A DNA stretch of 64,000 bases from Deinococcus carri (lineage in GTDB: Bacteria > Deinococcota > Deinococci > Deinococcales > Deinococcaceae), in NCBI RefSeq assembly GCF_039545055.1, contig NZ_BAABRP010000001.1:611501-675500 (forward strand), written 5' to 3'. The translations under genes and the position numbers were made by a program. Position 1 is the first letter of the stretch; every line of letters begins with the position of its first letter. The notes below the pieces were generated by a model that made no database searches, was not told the DNA's origin, and saw only the letters and a program-made list of their open reading frames with translations. Below are positions 45,289-64,000 of this stretch, one piece after another.

Positions 45289-45301
45289 TCCTGCGCGGGG
45301 A

Positions 45302-45526
45302 GTCTAAAGGTCTAACCGTCTGCTACGGATTCCGTCCAATTCCTGAACAGTCGGGAGAGCACCGCCTGTTCATCCATCTCCCGAAATCCGCCCTTGTTCC
45401 TTCTCCCTTTGGTCGGATTTCCGGGTGTTTTCAACACCCTTCAATCGGAATCCGTCTGACCGCGAAAAAGCAGCCCACAACCAATGTTTCTGGCCGTTAG
45501 ACAGTTGGACCTTCAGACCTTTAGAC
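45302..45526. repeat. Nested inverted-repeat element, about 225 bp
   Basis: Outer ends GTCTAAAGGTCT (45302-45313) and AGACCTTTAGAC (45515-45526) are perfect inverted repeats; both arms are built of 8-bp-like units. Inside, ACGGATTCC (45325-45333) and GGAATCCGT (45447-45455) form a second inverted pair that also bounds the element at 63756-63822. Confidence 0.72.
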
Positions 45527-45552
45527 ACCTCCCGCCGTCTTCCGCAGAAGGT

Positions 45553-46830
<1,278 letters not shown>

Positions 46831-46927
46831 GGGAGGCAGGATAGCGGCCGCTGGGTACTCGGCCAGGGGCCTTGGGCACGCTCCGGGGGCTAGACGGGCG
46901 GCTGACAAGGCTGACGATAATGGACAG

Positions 46928-47602
46928 ATGCAGGTCAACCCCTGGGGCCAGTACGAACGCAGCGCGCTGTGGAGCGCGGCGCTGTGGGCCGCCTACATTT
47001 CTTTGCACGCCCTGCCCCCGGTGCTGCGGATCATGACGGCGCTGAACGTGGCCAACGGGCTGTACCTGCTGCTGACCTGGTGGGCGGTGCAGCGCAGCAC
47101 GGCGCCGGTGCTGCGGCAGTGGGCCACCCGGCCGTTTCCCCGGCTGCTGGAAGCCCGTCCCTGGCTGGATTTCTGGCTGCTCGGCGGGCGCACGGGCCTG
47201 TCGTTCGTGTTGAGCGCTAGTCTGCTGGGCTTTCTGGTGGCGGCGGGCTTCCTGCCGGCCCGCGCGAACTTCGAGCTGTCGGCGGTGCAGGAGGCGTGGC
47301 TGGTGGGCCTCTGCCTGCTGGCGGTCGCCACCGCGTGGCTGATGGCCCACCTGGCCTACGCCCTGCACTACGCCTTCCTGTATTACCGCCAGCCGGGCCG
47401 CCCCCTGACCTTTCCGCAAGACGACGTACCGGACTTGATGGACTTCGCGTATTTCGCCTTCACGGTGGGCACGACCTTCGCCAGTTCGGACGTGGAGGTC
47501 ACCAGCAAGCTGGTGCGGCGCACGGTGCTGGGGCACATGCTGTTCGCCTTCGTGTTCAATACGGCGATCCTGGCGCTGACCCTGCAATTCTCGACGGGCT
47601 GA
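46928..47602 (+). CDS. DUF1345 family membrane protein
   Basis: 224 residues with five hydrophobic segments and the DUF1345 marks [13 protein letters not shown] and [46 protein letters not shown] (key words [11 protein letters not shown] and FNTAI). The FTVGTT segment recalls a channel pore loop; a transport role is possible. GATAAT is 6 nt before the ATG. Divergent from rarA with 97 bp between starts. Confidence 0.88.
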   Translation: MQVNPWGQYERSALWSAALWAAYISLHALPPVLRIMTALNVANGLYLLLTWWAVQRSTAPVLRQWATRPFPRLLEARPWLDFWLLGGRTGLSFVLSASLLGFLVAAGFLPARANFELSAVQEAWLVGLCLLAVATAWLMAHLAYALHYAFLYYRQPGRPLTFPQDDVPDLMDFAYFAFTVGTTFASSDVEVTSKLVRRTVLGHMLFAFVFNTAILALTLQFSTG

Positions 47603-47672
47603 CCGCTGCCTGGGCGTCCCGCAGCGCACACGCGGTGGCGCCAGTCTCGGCGGGCCGGTCTATCCTGCCCCC

Positions 47673-48911
<1,239 letters not shown>

Positions 48912-48928
48912 ACGGGCACAATAGCCCC

Positions 48929-49195
48929 ATGGACTTTCAGACCCAGGTGGAACACGAGGGCTTTCCCGCCGGAGCGCAGGTCACGACCGCAGGCGAACCC
49001 ACGGGCCGCGTCTTCCGCGTGACGCAGGGAGAGGGTGCCCTCGAAATCCTGCTCACGGACGACGCCGTCAAAATCTACGGCGAGGGGCCGACCCGCGCGA
49101 TGGTCCTCCAGCGCCTGCGCGAGGCCGCCGAGGCTGGGTTGCCGCCGCGGGAAGCCGGGGGCGGGTGCGTGCGGCAGGTGTTTCTGGGGGACTGA
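48929..49195 (+). CDS. Hypothetical 88-residue protein
   Basis: Small soluble protein, alpha/beta composition (TGRVFRVTQGEGALEILLTDDAVKIYG), ending in GGGCVRQVFLGD. No family recognised. CACAAT is 6 nt before the ATG, and codon use is like that of the neighbours, which supports a real gene. It follows the DUF885-like gene by 17 bp. Confidence 0.6.
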   Translation: MDFQTQVEHEGFPAGAQVTTAGEPTGRVFRVTQGEGALEILLTDDAVKIYGEGPTRAMVLQRLREAAEAGLPPREAGGGCVRQVFLGD

Positions 49196-49199
49196 GGGG

Positions 49200-49255
49200 A
49201 GGCAGTGCGCGGTACGCGGTCTGTTTCCTCCCGCGCACTGCGTCCCGCGCACCGC
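49200..49255. repeat. Heptad-unit palindromic repeat, family F copy 1
   Basis: Left arm GGCAGTG, CGCGGT, ACGCGGT; right arm CGCACTG, CGTCCCG, CGCACCG. It fills the gap between two convergent genes and touches the stop of the flavoprotein gene. Related to 61332-61411. Confidence 0.75.
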
Positions 49256-50689
49256 CTACTTCCCAAACACGTCCCCCAGCACCGCCCGCGCCGCCCAGTA
49301 GCCGCTCATGCCGTGGATGCCGCCGCCTGGGGGTGTGGCACTGCTGCACAGGTACACGCCGGGGGCGGGGGTGCGGTACGGGGTCGCCGTGGGCACGGGG
49401 CGGGCGAGCAGGCCCCACAGGTCGCCCTGGCCGCCGTTCACGTCGCCGCCCTGAAAGACCGGGCTGAAGGCCTGAAGCTGCCGCGCGTTCGTCGTGGTAC
49501 GGGCCAGCACGAGGTCGCGGAAGCCGGGGGCGGCGCGTTCCAGCTGGGCTTCGATGGCAGTGGCGTAGGTGTCGGGCGTACCGGGCGGCACGTGGGCGTA
49601 GGCCCAGAGGGTGTGGTGTCCTGGGGGCGCACGGCTGGGGTCGAAGGGCGTGTGCTGGGCGGCCAGCACGTAGGGCCGCTCCGGGGCCACTCCCCGCGCC
49701 ACGCCCGCCTCGGCCCCAGTGATGGCCTCCAGCGTGCCGCCGAGATGCACCGTTCCAGCCCGCCTGAGCGCGGGGTCGCGCCAGGGCACGGGGCCACTTA
49801 GCGCGTAGTCGAGCTTCAGCAGGCCGGGGCCGTAGCGGTAGCGGCGCAGCCAGGCGCGGTAGGCGGGCGTCACCCGGTCCCCCAGCAGGTCTAGCAGCAC
49901 GCCGGGGCTGGAATCTACCAGCACAGCGCGGGCGGCGGGCAGGTCGCGCCGTGAGCGCACCTCCACCCCCGTCTCAACCTCGCCGTCCAGGAATAGCAGG
50001 TAGGCGGCCAGCGCGTCCGCAAGCGCCTGCGCCCCACCGCGGGGAAAGGGCCAGCCGACCGTGTGCGCGAGGGTGCCCAGCAGCAGCGCCGCCGCGCCCG
50101 TTCCCGGCGTCCCCAGCGGCAGGTTGGCATGGGCGGCCAGCCCCCCCCACACCGCCCGCGCCTCCGGCGTTTTCAGCAGGTGTGCCGTCAGTGTAGCCGG
50201 TGGCACCCCCCGCAGCCCGAAGCGAGCCAGTGTCAGTGGGTGCCGGGGCAGGCGCGGAAGCGGCTTCAACACGTCGTCCAGCAGGCCGCACCAGCCCGCT
50301 ACCAGGGGGCCGAAGAGGGCCTGCCATGCCCCGGCATCTTCCCCGAAGCTCTGCGCGGTCGCCTCCAGGTCACGCTCGACCACCACGCCCGTGCCGTCCT
50401 CCAGCACGTGCCCGTAAGGAGCATCCGGCTGCACCCAGTCCAGCCCGAAGGCGTGCAGGGGCCACTCGCGGAAGGCGGGCGAGGCGAACCCCAGCGGATG
50501 AATCGCGCTGCCCACGTCGTGAATGAAGCCGGGCAGGGTGAGGGGGGCGCTGCTCAGGCCCCCGCCTACCCGCGCGTGGCGCTCCAGCACCCGCACCCGC
50601 AGCCCCGCCCGCGCAAGCGTGATGGCGGCGGCCAGCCCGTTCGGCCCTGCCCCGACGACGACGGCATCCAGCGGGCGCGGGGAAGTCAT
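49256..50689 (-). CDS. FAD-dependent phytoene-desaturase-like oxidoreductase
   Basis: 477 residues. The dinucleotide-binding motif [21 protein letters not shown] is at the N-terminus, followed by [15 protein letters not shown]; the C-terminal FAD segment is [17 protein letters not shown]. It belongs to the CrtI/CrtO/retinol-saturase group, which suits the pigmented Deinococcus, but substrate is not determined and the known crt genes are not adjacent. TACCCT on the minus strand is 6 nt before the ATG. Confidence 0.82.
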   Translation of the reverse strand: MTSPRPLDAVVVGAGPNGLAAAITLARAGLRVRVLERHARVGGGLSSAPLTLPGFIHDVGSAIHPLGFASPAFREWPLHAFGLDWVQPDAPYGHVLEDGTGVVVERDLEATAQSFGEDAGAWQALFGPLVAGWCGLLDDVLKPLPRLPRHPLTLARFGLRGVPPATLTAHLLKTPEARAVWGGLAAHANLPLGTPGTGAAALLLGTLAHTVGWPFPRGGAQALADALAAYLLFLDGEVETGVEVRSRRDLPAARAVLVDSSPGVLLDLLGDRVTPAYRAWLRRYRYGPGLLKLDYALSGPVPWRDPALRRAGTVHLGGTLEAITGAEAGVARGVAPERPYVLAAQHTPFDPSRAPPGHHTLWAYAHVPPGTPDTYATAIEAQLERAAPGFRDLVLARTTTNARQLQAFSPVFQGGDVNGGQGDLWGLLARPVPTATPYRTPAPGVYLCSSATPPGGGIHGMSGYWAARAVLGDVFGK

Positions 50690-50738
50690 GGATGCAGGGT
50701 AGCGTCAGCCCTGGGGAAGTCCGTCAGAACGCCCGCCG

Positions 50739-51917
50739 TCACTTTCCGGCAGAAACGGCACCCAGCACCGCGTCCGCCGCCCTCAGGGCCGTGTCTACCG
50801 TTCCCCGAATCAGTGCCGGGTCCGCCAGCGTATCCCCCGGCTGGTGGTAGTGCTCGTCCAGCCCCCGGTGGAAGAACAGGACCGGCACACCCGCGCGGGC
50901 AAAGGAGGCGTGATCGCTGTCCCCGCCCGCCGGGAAGGTCCCCAGCGTCGGCGTTCCCTGCCGCGCGGTGTCTACCAGGGCGCTGTCTCCGCCCACCGCG
51001 AGGGGTGCGGCGTTCACGCCCACCATGTCGAAGTTGAACATGGCCTTCAGGTGTTGCACCAGGCCGGGATTCTCCTTCACGAATACCCGCGAGCCGCGCA
51101 GGCCATCTTCCTCCCCGTCGAACAGCACGAAGAAACTGTGGGCGGCGAGGGGCGTATTCGCTGCCCGGCGGGCTAGTTCCAGCACGGCCACACTGCCGGA
51201 GAGGTTGTCGTTCGCGCCCGGTGCCCCCGTGACGGAATCGAGGTGCCCCCCGAACAGCACGTCGGGTTGCGTCACGCCCGGCCGCGAGGCCACCACGTTC
51301 ACGCCGCGCACCTCGCCCTCGCGCACGCGCACCCACAACGTGACGGGCTGTCCTTCCCGCAGGGCCGCGCCGTCCTCACGTGTGACGGCCAGCACCGGCA
51401 ACTCCACCCGCTCGCCCAGGGTGCCGTGCAGTTCCCCCGGCCCATTGTTCACCACGATCAGCCCTGCCGCGCCCGCCGCGAGGGCATTCCGGGCTTTCTG
51501 GAGGAAGGGAATCTGGCCGCGCTGCACCACCGCGACCCTGCCGCGCACGTCCACCCCGCGGAAGTCCTCGGGCGTGCCCACGCCGGGCACGAGGACCACG
51601 GGCGCGCTCACCTCGCCGCCCGCGGTGCCCTGGAGGGCCAGGCCCGCGAGGAGGCGCTCGCCCACCCGCACGTCCGAGCCGAGGTCGTCGAAGCGGGGGT
51701 AGGTGAAGGCTTCCCGCCGGGTGGTGTACCCCAGCGTGCGGAACTGCTCCTCGAAGTAGCTGCGGGCCTGCTCGTTGGCCGCGCTGCCGGTCACGCGGGG
51801 GCCGAACTTCAGGACGGTCGTCAGGTCGTTCTCGACGGCCGCCAGGGCAAAGGAACCCAGGGTGAGGGCACCCGCGACCAGCGCGCCCAGCACAGCGCGC
51901 ACGTTTGGTTGACGCAT
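50739..51917 (-). CDS. M28-family secreted aminopeptidase
   Basis: 392 residues with a signal peptide (about 1-27). A PA domain insert (about 100-195) is followed by the zinc-binding core FGGHLDSVTGAPGANDNLSGSVAV, then LFDGEEDGLRGS and NFDMVGVN, and the last ligand in HYHQPGDT. All M28 ligands appear to be present, so a two-zinc aminopeptidase outside the cytoplasm is expected. Confidence 0.92.
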   Translation of the reverse strand: MRQPNVRAVLGALVAGALTLGSFALAAVENDLTTVLKFGPRVTGSAANEQARSYFEEQFRTLGYTTRREAFTYPRFDDLGSDVRVGERLLAGLALQGTAGGEVSAPVVLVPGVGTPEDFRGVDVRGRVAVVQRGQIPFLQKARNALAAGAAGLIVVNNGPGELHGTLGERVELPVLAVTREDGAALREGQPVTLWVRVREGEVRGVNVVASRPGVTQPDVLFGGHLDSVTGAPGANDNLSGSVAVLELARRAANTPLAAHSFFVLFDGEEDGLRGSRVFVKENPGLVQHLKAMFNFDMVGVNAAPLAVGGDSALVDTARQGTPTLGTFPAGGDSDHASFARAGVPVLFFHRGLDEHYHQPGDTLADPALIRGTVDTALRAADAVLGAVSAGK

Positions 51918-51971
51918 GGTGCCATCAGAGCATGAACGGGCATGAGTTGCACGCGGCCCCCGGAAAGCCGC

Positions 51972-52640
51972 TCAGAGTCCTGGGTGCGCCTGGAGAAATG
52001 CCTTCATCCCCCCGACGATCTGTTCCAGGTTGCCCACCGAGGCCAGCGCGTCGCCCGTGTTCTCGAACACGTGGTCGGCCCCTTCCAGAACGAGAAGGGT
52101 TGCTCCCGCTGCGGCGAGTTCGTCCAGCCAGTCCTTCCGGTAATGGGGGTCTGCGGTGCCGATCACGACCAGGGAGTGAGAGGCCTGCTGCCTGATGCTC
52201 TCCCGCACCTCCGGGTACTGGAGCAGCGGCGTGAGCCAGACCAGGCTGGTCTGGGGCGGCAACGGTTCCCCGCTCAGCAGCAGGTGCAGGCCCAGGGTGC
52301 CCAGGGATTTGGCGACGATACACAGCCGCGAGGAATCACGGGCGGCCCTCGCCGCGGCCAGAGCGCCGGCCACGTCTGCTCCCAGCCAGGCGAGCGCCTC
52401 CTCGTCGGAAGCATTTTTGAAGGTCTCGCTGTTGTAGCGGGTTTCCAGGCCGAACGTATCAAAGCCCAGCTCGTCCAGCAGCAGAGCAGAGTAACGCAGG
52501 CCCGGATGCGCGAGACCGTAACCCATGCCCGGCAGGAGCAGACCCAGCCCCGCTGGCTTATCTGCCTGTCTCCGGTAGCGGTACTCCAGCGGTTCGTTCC
52601 GGTAGCCACGAACATCAAGCTCGGCACGTTGTGAGGGCAT
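51972..52640 (-). CDS. Small alpha/beta hydrolase
   Basis: 222 residues. Nucleophile elbow AKSLGT ([15 protein letters not shown]), acid in VIGTADPHY and base His in EGADHVFE, a short lid. No signal peptide. TACCAT on the minus strand is 6 nt before the ATG at 52640, which argues against the longer frame. Divergent from the RqkA-like kinase gene (52 bp between starts). Substrate unknown. Confidence 0.82.
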   Translation of the reverse strand: MPSQRAELDVRGYRNEPLEYRYRRQADKPAGLGLLLPGMGYGLAHPGLRYSALLLDELGFDTFGLETRYNSETFKNASDEEALAWLGADVAGALAAARAARDSSRLCIVAKSLGTLGLHLLLSGEPLPPQTSLVWLTPLLQYPEVRESIRQQASHSLVVIGTADPHYRKDWLDELAAAGATLLVLEGADHVFENTGDALASVGNLEQIVGGMKAFLQAHPGL

Positions 52641-52692
52641 ACTGAAATGGTACGGCACGCACGTTCCCGCCCCCGGCGCTACACTCCCTGCG

Positions 52693-54645
<1,953 letters not shown>

Positions 54646-54771
54646 CTCTTCTGGCCTCCTGACCCTTTCAGTACTTCTCATGCCGGCCTGACGTTTGGCT
54701 GAGGGCGCAGGGTCTACACTCTGGGCAGGACGCCGCTTCTCAGGCTCCGTCCATCCCACGGAGGTCCACAC

Positions 54772-55098
54772 ATGCCCAACATCGGTGCTCCCGAACTTTT
54801 TGTCATCCTGATCGTCGCGCTGCTCGTGTTCGGCCCCAAGAAGCTGCCCGAGATGGGCAAGAGCCTGGGCGCGGGCATCCGCGAATTCCGCAAGAGTACC
54901 CAGGGCCTCAAGGAGGAACTGGAAGGCAGCCTGCGCGAGACGCCCGCCCAGGCCGCGCCTCCCGCCCAGACGGTGGTCGCCCAGGCCGTCGTGCCGCCGA
55001 TTGCCCAGGCCCAGGCCGCGACCCCGGTGGCTCCCCAGGCCGTCATCCCCCAGACGGTCACGCCCGCTGCGGCCACCGACGACGTGCAGCGTTCCTGA
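54772..55098 (+). CDS. tatA: Twin-arginine translocase subunit TatA
   Basis: 108 residues. N-terminal membrane helix (about 5-22, [24 protein letters not shown]), the FGPKKLPE hinge and an amphipathic helix [19 protein letters not shown], then a long Ala/Pro/Gln-rich tail. It forms the Tat pore for folded proteins. GGAGG precedes the ATG; a TACACT box lies at 54714-54719. It ends in a clear terminator. Confidence 0.93.
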   Translation: MPNIGAPELFVILIVALLVFGPKKLPEMGKSLGAGIREFRKSTQGLKEELEGSLRETPAQAAPPAQTVVAQAVVPPIAQAQAATPVAPQAVIPQTVTPAAATDDVQRS

Positions 55099-55113
55099 GA
55101 GCTGTTCGCCCTA

Positions 55114-55156
55114 CCCCGCACCCTGAGGGAACCTCCCCGCGTGGTGCGGGGTTTTT
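55114..55156 (+). terminator. Intrinsic terminator of tatA
   Basis: CCCCGCACC / GGTGCGGGG (55114-55122, 55143-55151) followed by five T (55152-55156). Confidence 0.85.
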
Positions 55157-55223
55157 GCGGGCGGCCCGGCCTCTACACGCTCTGCTCGGCTGCCGCTCAC
55201 CTGCCGCCTCTAGGCTGCCGGGT

Positions 55224-56486
55224 ATGAGGCGTCTTTTCCCGCTGCTGTCCGCGCTGCTGCTCGCCCCGCCGGTGGGCGCGCAGATTCTCGTGCCGCTCGA
55301 CTCGCGCCCGGCGACGCGGGTGCTTCCGGCCCTGATAGCGGGGGTGGACGGCGGTCAGGTGGAGGTGCCCCCCGCCGACCTCTTGGGCAACGCGGAGCGT
55401 GGGGCCGACCCGGCGGCGCTGGCGGCCTGGCTGAATGCCCAACCCACCGACCAGCCGCTGGTGGTCGCGCTGGATGCCTTTGCCTACGGGGGCCTGGTGC
55501 AGTCGCGCAGCAGCCCGCTGACCGCGCCGCAGGCCCTGGCCCGCCTCCAGCCCGTCCGGGACTGGCAGGCCCGGACGCATCAGCCGGTTTACGCCTTCAT
55601 CACCCTGCCGCGCGAACCCGACGCCACCGACCGGGCGCGGAACCTGGCCGTGGTGCGCGAGATGCTGAACTGGGCGCGGGACGGGGTGTTCAAGGAACTG
55701 CACGTCACCTGGGACGACGCCCTCCCCGGCAGCCCCGCCCCGGCAGAGGGTGCGGCGCTGGCAAAGGAGGCCCCCGCCAACGTGCGCGTCTACCCCGGGG
55801 CCGACGAGGTGCTGAGCTTGCTGGTGGCCCGCGCCGAGGCCCCGGCCGAGCGCACCGTGCGCGTGGAGTACAGCGACCCGGCGAAGGCGCGTGCCGTTAT
55901 CAAGTACGAGGGCATCCCCCTGACGCAGAGCGCGGCGAACCATGCCCAGGCCAGCAGCTTCCGTGTGGTGGATTCCGGCCCGGCCGACCTCACGCTGTAC
56001 GTGTACAACGGCGGCGATCCGCGCCAGGCGGCCCTGCGGGTCAGTGCCCTGCTGCGGCGCGGCCCGGTCGCCGTCGCGGACGTGGCGCAGGTGAACCTGG
56101 GCAACACGCGGCTGTGGTCCGACCTCGCCACCCTGCGCCAGCATGCCAATCTGCGTGCGCTGGCTGCCTGGGGCACGCCCGGCAACAACCTGGGCACCGC
56201 GCTGGCCCACGCCCGCCTCTCGCTGGAGGGGGCCGACCCGCTGCGCCAGGACGCCCTGCTCGCCCGCGAGTACGCCAACGACGTGATCTACAGCGCCGAG
56301 GTGCGCGCTGCCCTTCGCCAGGCCATTCCCGAGGCCGAGCTGAACACCCCGGAGGGCCAGGCCAGGCTGCTGGCCCTCGCCCGCGATTATTTCCCCCTGC
56401 GCGTCGGCCTGACCTACCGCCTGGAGGATGCCTCGCTGCCCTGGGGCCGCTCCTTCGAATGGGACTTCGACCTGGAGGGGCATTGA
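55224..56486 (+). CDS. Secreted DUF4127 family protein
   Basis: 420 residues with a signal peptide (about 1-19). The DUF4127 opening [19 protein letters not shown] is clear, with later [15 protein letters not shown] and [16 protein letters not shown]. The family has no established activity. The ATG at 55224 is 7 nt after TAGGCT (55211-55216), so it is chosen over the frame start at 55155. Confidence 0.85.
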   Translation: MRRLFPLLSALLLAPPVGAQILVPLDSRPATRVLPALIAGVDGGQVEVPPADLLGNAERGADPAALAAWLNAQPTDQPLVVALDAFAYGGLVQSRSSPLTAPQALARLQPVRDWQARTHQPVYAFITLPREPDATDRARNLAVVREMLNWARDGVFKELHVTWDDALPGSPAPAEGAALAKEAPANVRVYPGADEVLSLLVARAEAPAERTVRVEYSDPAKARAVIKYEGIPLTQSAANHAQASSFRVVDSGPADLTLYVYNGGDPRQAALRVSALLRRGPVAVADVAQVNLGNTRLWSDLATLRQHANLRALAAWGTPGNNLGTALAHARLSLEGADPLRQDALLAREYANDVIYSAEVRAALRQAIPEAELNTPEGQARLLALARDYFPLRVGLTYRLEDASLPWGRSFEWDFDLEGH

Positions 56487-56534
56487 AGACGGAAGGGGCG
56501 GCGGGTGAGCCTGGCCCCGTCCTGTCTGGCCCCG

Positions 56535-56689
56535 TCCTCCCCTGAATGCATGTTTGAAAAGGGTCCTCAGGACAGGCGGGGTGCGCCGGGAGGGCGTGCC
56601 CTTTTCCCCCTCTCCCCTTGCTGCGCAAGGCCCTCTCCCGCCAGGGGAGAGGGTCAAAAAAAGCAGCCATCTCTACGACAAATGCTCTA
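56535..56689. repeat. Repeat-like gap with a MITE end
   Basis: Contains a stem CCCTCTCCC / GGGAGAGGG (about 56630-56653) and, at its right end, GACAAATGCTC followed by TA (56677-56689), identical to the terminal inverted repeat of the MITE. No matching left end was found, so it may be a truncated or rearranged copy. Confidence 0.55.
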
Positions 56690-56702
56690 AAAGAGGCTCT
56701 GA

Positions 56703-56912
56703 ATGCCACACTGGAGCGTGGACGCTTTTCCACTGCTCCTCGTCCTGTCCCCGCTGGGGTGGGTGCTGCTGGCCCTGCTTGTGGTGGGCGTAGCCCTGGT
56801 GGTCCTGACGTTTCTGATTCCGCGCCGCTTCTGGGGCCTCCTGCTGCTGGTCGGTTGTCCCGTGCTGCTGTGTGGGCCGGTCGTGGTGGCCGGGCTGCTG
56901 GGGAGGTCGTAA
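56703..56912 (+). CDS. Small membrane protein, 69 residues
   Basis: Two long hydrophobic segments (about 8-37 and 42-66) with a short RRFW turn. No family recognised. It is followed by another membrane protein gene after 2 bp, so the two are probably one unit. Composition is so hydrophobic that coding is likely, but there is no further support. Confidence 0.5.
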   Translation: MPHWSVDAFPLLLVLSPLGWVLLALLVVGVALVVLTFLIPRRFWGLLLLVGCPVLLCGPVVVAGLLGRS

Positions 56913-56914
56913 GG

Positions 56915-57410
56915 GTGTGGGGGTGGCGGTGGTTGGTCCTGCTGCTCAGCGTGGGCTTTCCCGTGTGGGCGTTCGCGCACTCCTCGTTCGGTCTTCCGGG
57001 GAAGTGGCTGGGGAGTCTGGGAAGCGTTCTGCTGGGCCTGTGGGTGATGCGGCGGACCCGGCACCGCCCCTTGCTGGCGGCGAGTGCCGTGCTGGTTTCG
57101 GCGCAGGCGGTCTCGCTCGCCCTCTGGGTCGGGGGCGGGCTGCTGTGGTTCAACCCGGCGGACGGCCTGCCGCGTCTGGTCCGGCGTCTGGACGCGGTGC
57201 AGCTTCAGGGCCGCTGGCAGCGGGCGGACGGCCAGGTCTACCTCCTGAGTGGGCGGCGTCTGTGCGCCGTGCAGGAACCCGTGTTCTGCTTCGAGCTGAA
57301 GGACGACGGGGGCGGCCTGGCCCTGCCGCTCGACGACATGTGGCTGGGGCTGCGGGCCTACCGGCTGTGGAACACCGAGTATTTGCGTGCGGACCTCTTC
57401 GGGCTGAACT

Positions 57411-57436
<26 letters not shown>
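56915..57436 (+). CDS. Hypothetical membrane protein
   Basis: 173 residues starting at GTG 56915 (GGGAGG upstream). Three N-terminal hydrophobic segments (about 5-95) precede a soluble C-terminal domain ([34 protein letters not shown]) that looks like a small beta domain with two Cys. No known family. Its last 26 bp overlap the 3' end of the convergent EamA gene. Confidence 0.6.
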
Positions 57437-59015
<1,579 letters not shown>

Positions 59016-59120
59016 AGCGGCTGACTGCCGGGGGGTGAACAGGGGAGGGGGAGGGGCCAGCTTCCGGCGGCTGTGAGCAGAGGGCGCAACCTCACCCCCG
59101 CTCGCTCACCCCTTACTCGC

Positions 59121-61300
<2,180 letters not shown>

Positions 61301-61331
61301 GGGGGCAGTGTAGCGGGAGGGGCGGGGGGAG

Positions 61332-61411
61332 GCGGGACGCAGGAGGCAGTACGCAGGACGCGGTACGCGGGAAAGGCGCTGCCCCACCGCGTACCGCGCA
61401 CCACGTCCCGC
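61332..61411. repeat. Heptad-unit palindromic repeat, family F copy 2
   Basis: Left arm ACGCAGG, AGGCAGT, ACGCAGG, ACGCGGT, ACGCGGG; right arm ACCGCGT, ACCGCGC, ACCACGT, CCCGC. The loop is AAAGGCGCTGCCC. It fills the gap between metG and rapZ and ends one base before the metG stop codon. Confidence 0.84.
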
Positions 61412-63454
<2,043 letters not shown>

Positions 63455-63509
63455 GCGCGGCCCCCCGCCCGGCCGGTCCCTGATGAGAGGAACGCCGGGC
63501 AACTTCCCA

Positions 63510-63539
63510 AAGATACGGAAAAAATCATCTGCCCCTCAA
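63510..63539 (-). promoter_or_regulatory. Putative metG promoter
   Basis: On the minus strand TTGAGG (63534-63539), an 18-bp T-rich spacer and TATCTT (63510-63515), about 50 bp before the metG ATG. Confidence 0.55.
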
Positions 63540-63755
63540 AAGCACCTGAGACAAGCGGGGCGGGGTGCCCTGCCTCCGCACACCCCGCCCCGCCCCAGCC
63601 GCTCAGGCGCGCTGGGGCATTCGCATGGTCACGGCAGCGGTGACGGTCATATTCCGAGTATACGGGCTGATAAGGATTCCGGTTGAGCAGTTATGCAATA
63701 ACTGCGAAACCCGACTGGAAGGACTCGCAGAGCTGCGTAGCAGAGAAGGAAAAGG

Positions 63756-63822
63756 ACGGATTCCAGAATGGAGCTAGCCTTCGGCGCTTTCCCGAAGGAT
63801 AACGGCTGGGGCCGGAATCCGT
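63756..63822. repeat. Short inverted-repeat element with inner hairpin
   Basis: Ends ACGGATTCC (63756-63764) and GGAATCCGT (63814-63822); inner perfect stem CCTTCGG / CCCGAAGG (about 63779-63799). The same end sequences, followed by TGACC, occur at 45325-45455. Confidence 0.7.
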
Positions 63823-63862
63823 ATGACCGGGTGGCCGGGAGAGGGCCTGCTACCCTGCCCCC

Positions 63863-64000
63863 ATGACAGCGACAGGACAGGACACCCCGCTGGCCGGACG
63901 GGTCGTCGCCGTGACCGGGGCCAGCAAGGGCATCGGCTGGGCGGTGACGCAGGCGCTGACCGCACGGGGGGCGCGTGTGATCGCGGGCGCGCGTGACGTG
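63863..64000 (+). CDS. Short-chain dehydrogenase/reductase (3' end beyond window)
   Basis: First 46 residues of an SDR. The NAD(P) motif [11 protein letters not shown] follows the first strand GRVVAVTG, and the second strand ends in AGARDV, with Arg suggesting NADP preference. TACCCT is 6 nt upstream of the ATG (leaderless pattern). Substrate cannot be judged from this part. Confidence 0.88.
   Translation, partial: MTATGQDTPLAGRVVAVTGASKGIGWAVTQALTARGARVIAGARDV

Larger units (their letters stand above)
45052..45552. other. 501-bp non-coding region with several repeats
   Basis: Contains, in order: a one-sided tandem of 7-bp units (GCACCCC, GCACCCT, TCACCGG, GCACGTT, TCACCCT; about 45187-45230), a strong hairpin (45257-45288), and a nested inverted-repeat element (45302-45526). 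The part after 45300 is clearly less G+C-rich than the genes. No coding frame is convincing. Confidence 0.65.
63455..63862. other. Divergent metG-SDR intergenic region with structured elements
   Basis: 408 bp. After the metG promoter come a GC-rich stem GGGGCGGGGTG / CACCCCGCCCC (about 63557-63597), a perfect 8-bp stem GCAGTTAT / ATAACTGC (63687-63705), and the element 63756-63822. No coding frame is convincing; a non-coding RNA is possible. Confidence 0.55.

Noticed and set aside
46969..47220. Additional small genes inside DUF1345 and other genes
   Set aside because: They are alternative-frame shadows in G+C-rich genes without start signals.

Overview
The window is about 70% G+C and densely packed on both strands. 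It is a chromosomal segment of a Deinococcus species or a very close relative. The evidence is a nurA-herA pair beside a CRP-type regulator, a Ser/Thr kinase with a PQQ-type propeller like RqkA of D. radiodurans, a LysJ-type aminotransferase of the LysW pathway, and very many genes with a TAnnnT box 6-8 nt before the start codon (leaderless transcription, typical of Deinococcus). I see no rRNA, tRNA, CRISPR array, prophage or intact insertion sequence.

Layout. 1-9 kb: end of a carboxynorspermidine decarboxylase gene, secreted and membrane proteins (DUF4384/LGFP protein, alpha/beta hydrolase, DUF554 protein, M8-like lipoprotein metalloprotease), a small HTH protein, a TPR-like protein and a phosphotransferase whose C-terminus contains an in-frame MITE. 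9-17 kb: K+ channel-like protein, DivIVA and PLP-binding protein pair, BamA, an unannotated 43-residue membrane peptide with a structured leader, RqcH/NFACT and PanD. 17-25 kb: HD-GYP protein, phosphoribosyltransferase, sugar kinase, histone-deacetylase-like protein, CRP regulator, NurA, HerA and a P-loop kinase. 25-30 kb: a MocR regulator divergent from a tightly coupled five-gene operon (AhpD-like, cupin, GNAT, PNPOx-like, EamA). 29-33 kb: LysJ and a MATE transporter. 32-41 kb: a sulfur block with an SsuABC/TauABC-type transporter, sat, cysH, cysC, sulfite reductase and a Cys-containing Rrf2 regulator. 41-47 kb: DUF1028, BKACE-pyrF, MarR with a small membrane protein, DIP1984 and RarA. 47-57 kb: DUF885-like protein, a carotenoid-desaturase-like flavoprotein, M28 peptidase, hydrolase, RqkA-like kinase, TatA and DUF4127. 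57-64 kb: EamA, a glucodextranase-module protein, the YvcK-RapZ pair, MetRS and the start of an SDR gene.

The most unusual content is non-coding. About a dozen intergenic hairpins have different sequences but one plan: each arm is a run of degenerate 7-bp units, the arms are complementary, and the loops share an AGC..CC core. Several abut start or stop codons and appear to supply -10 boxes. Separately, a 124-125 bp TA-flanked palindromic MITE occurs twice, once fused in frame into a protein. A divergent promoter at 26.8 kb has only 17 bp between start codons, with two -10 boxes overlapping by five bases. A MarR operator at 44.5 kb lies over a leaderless promoter.
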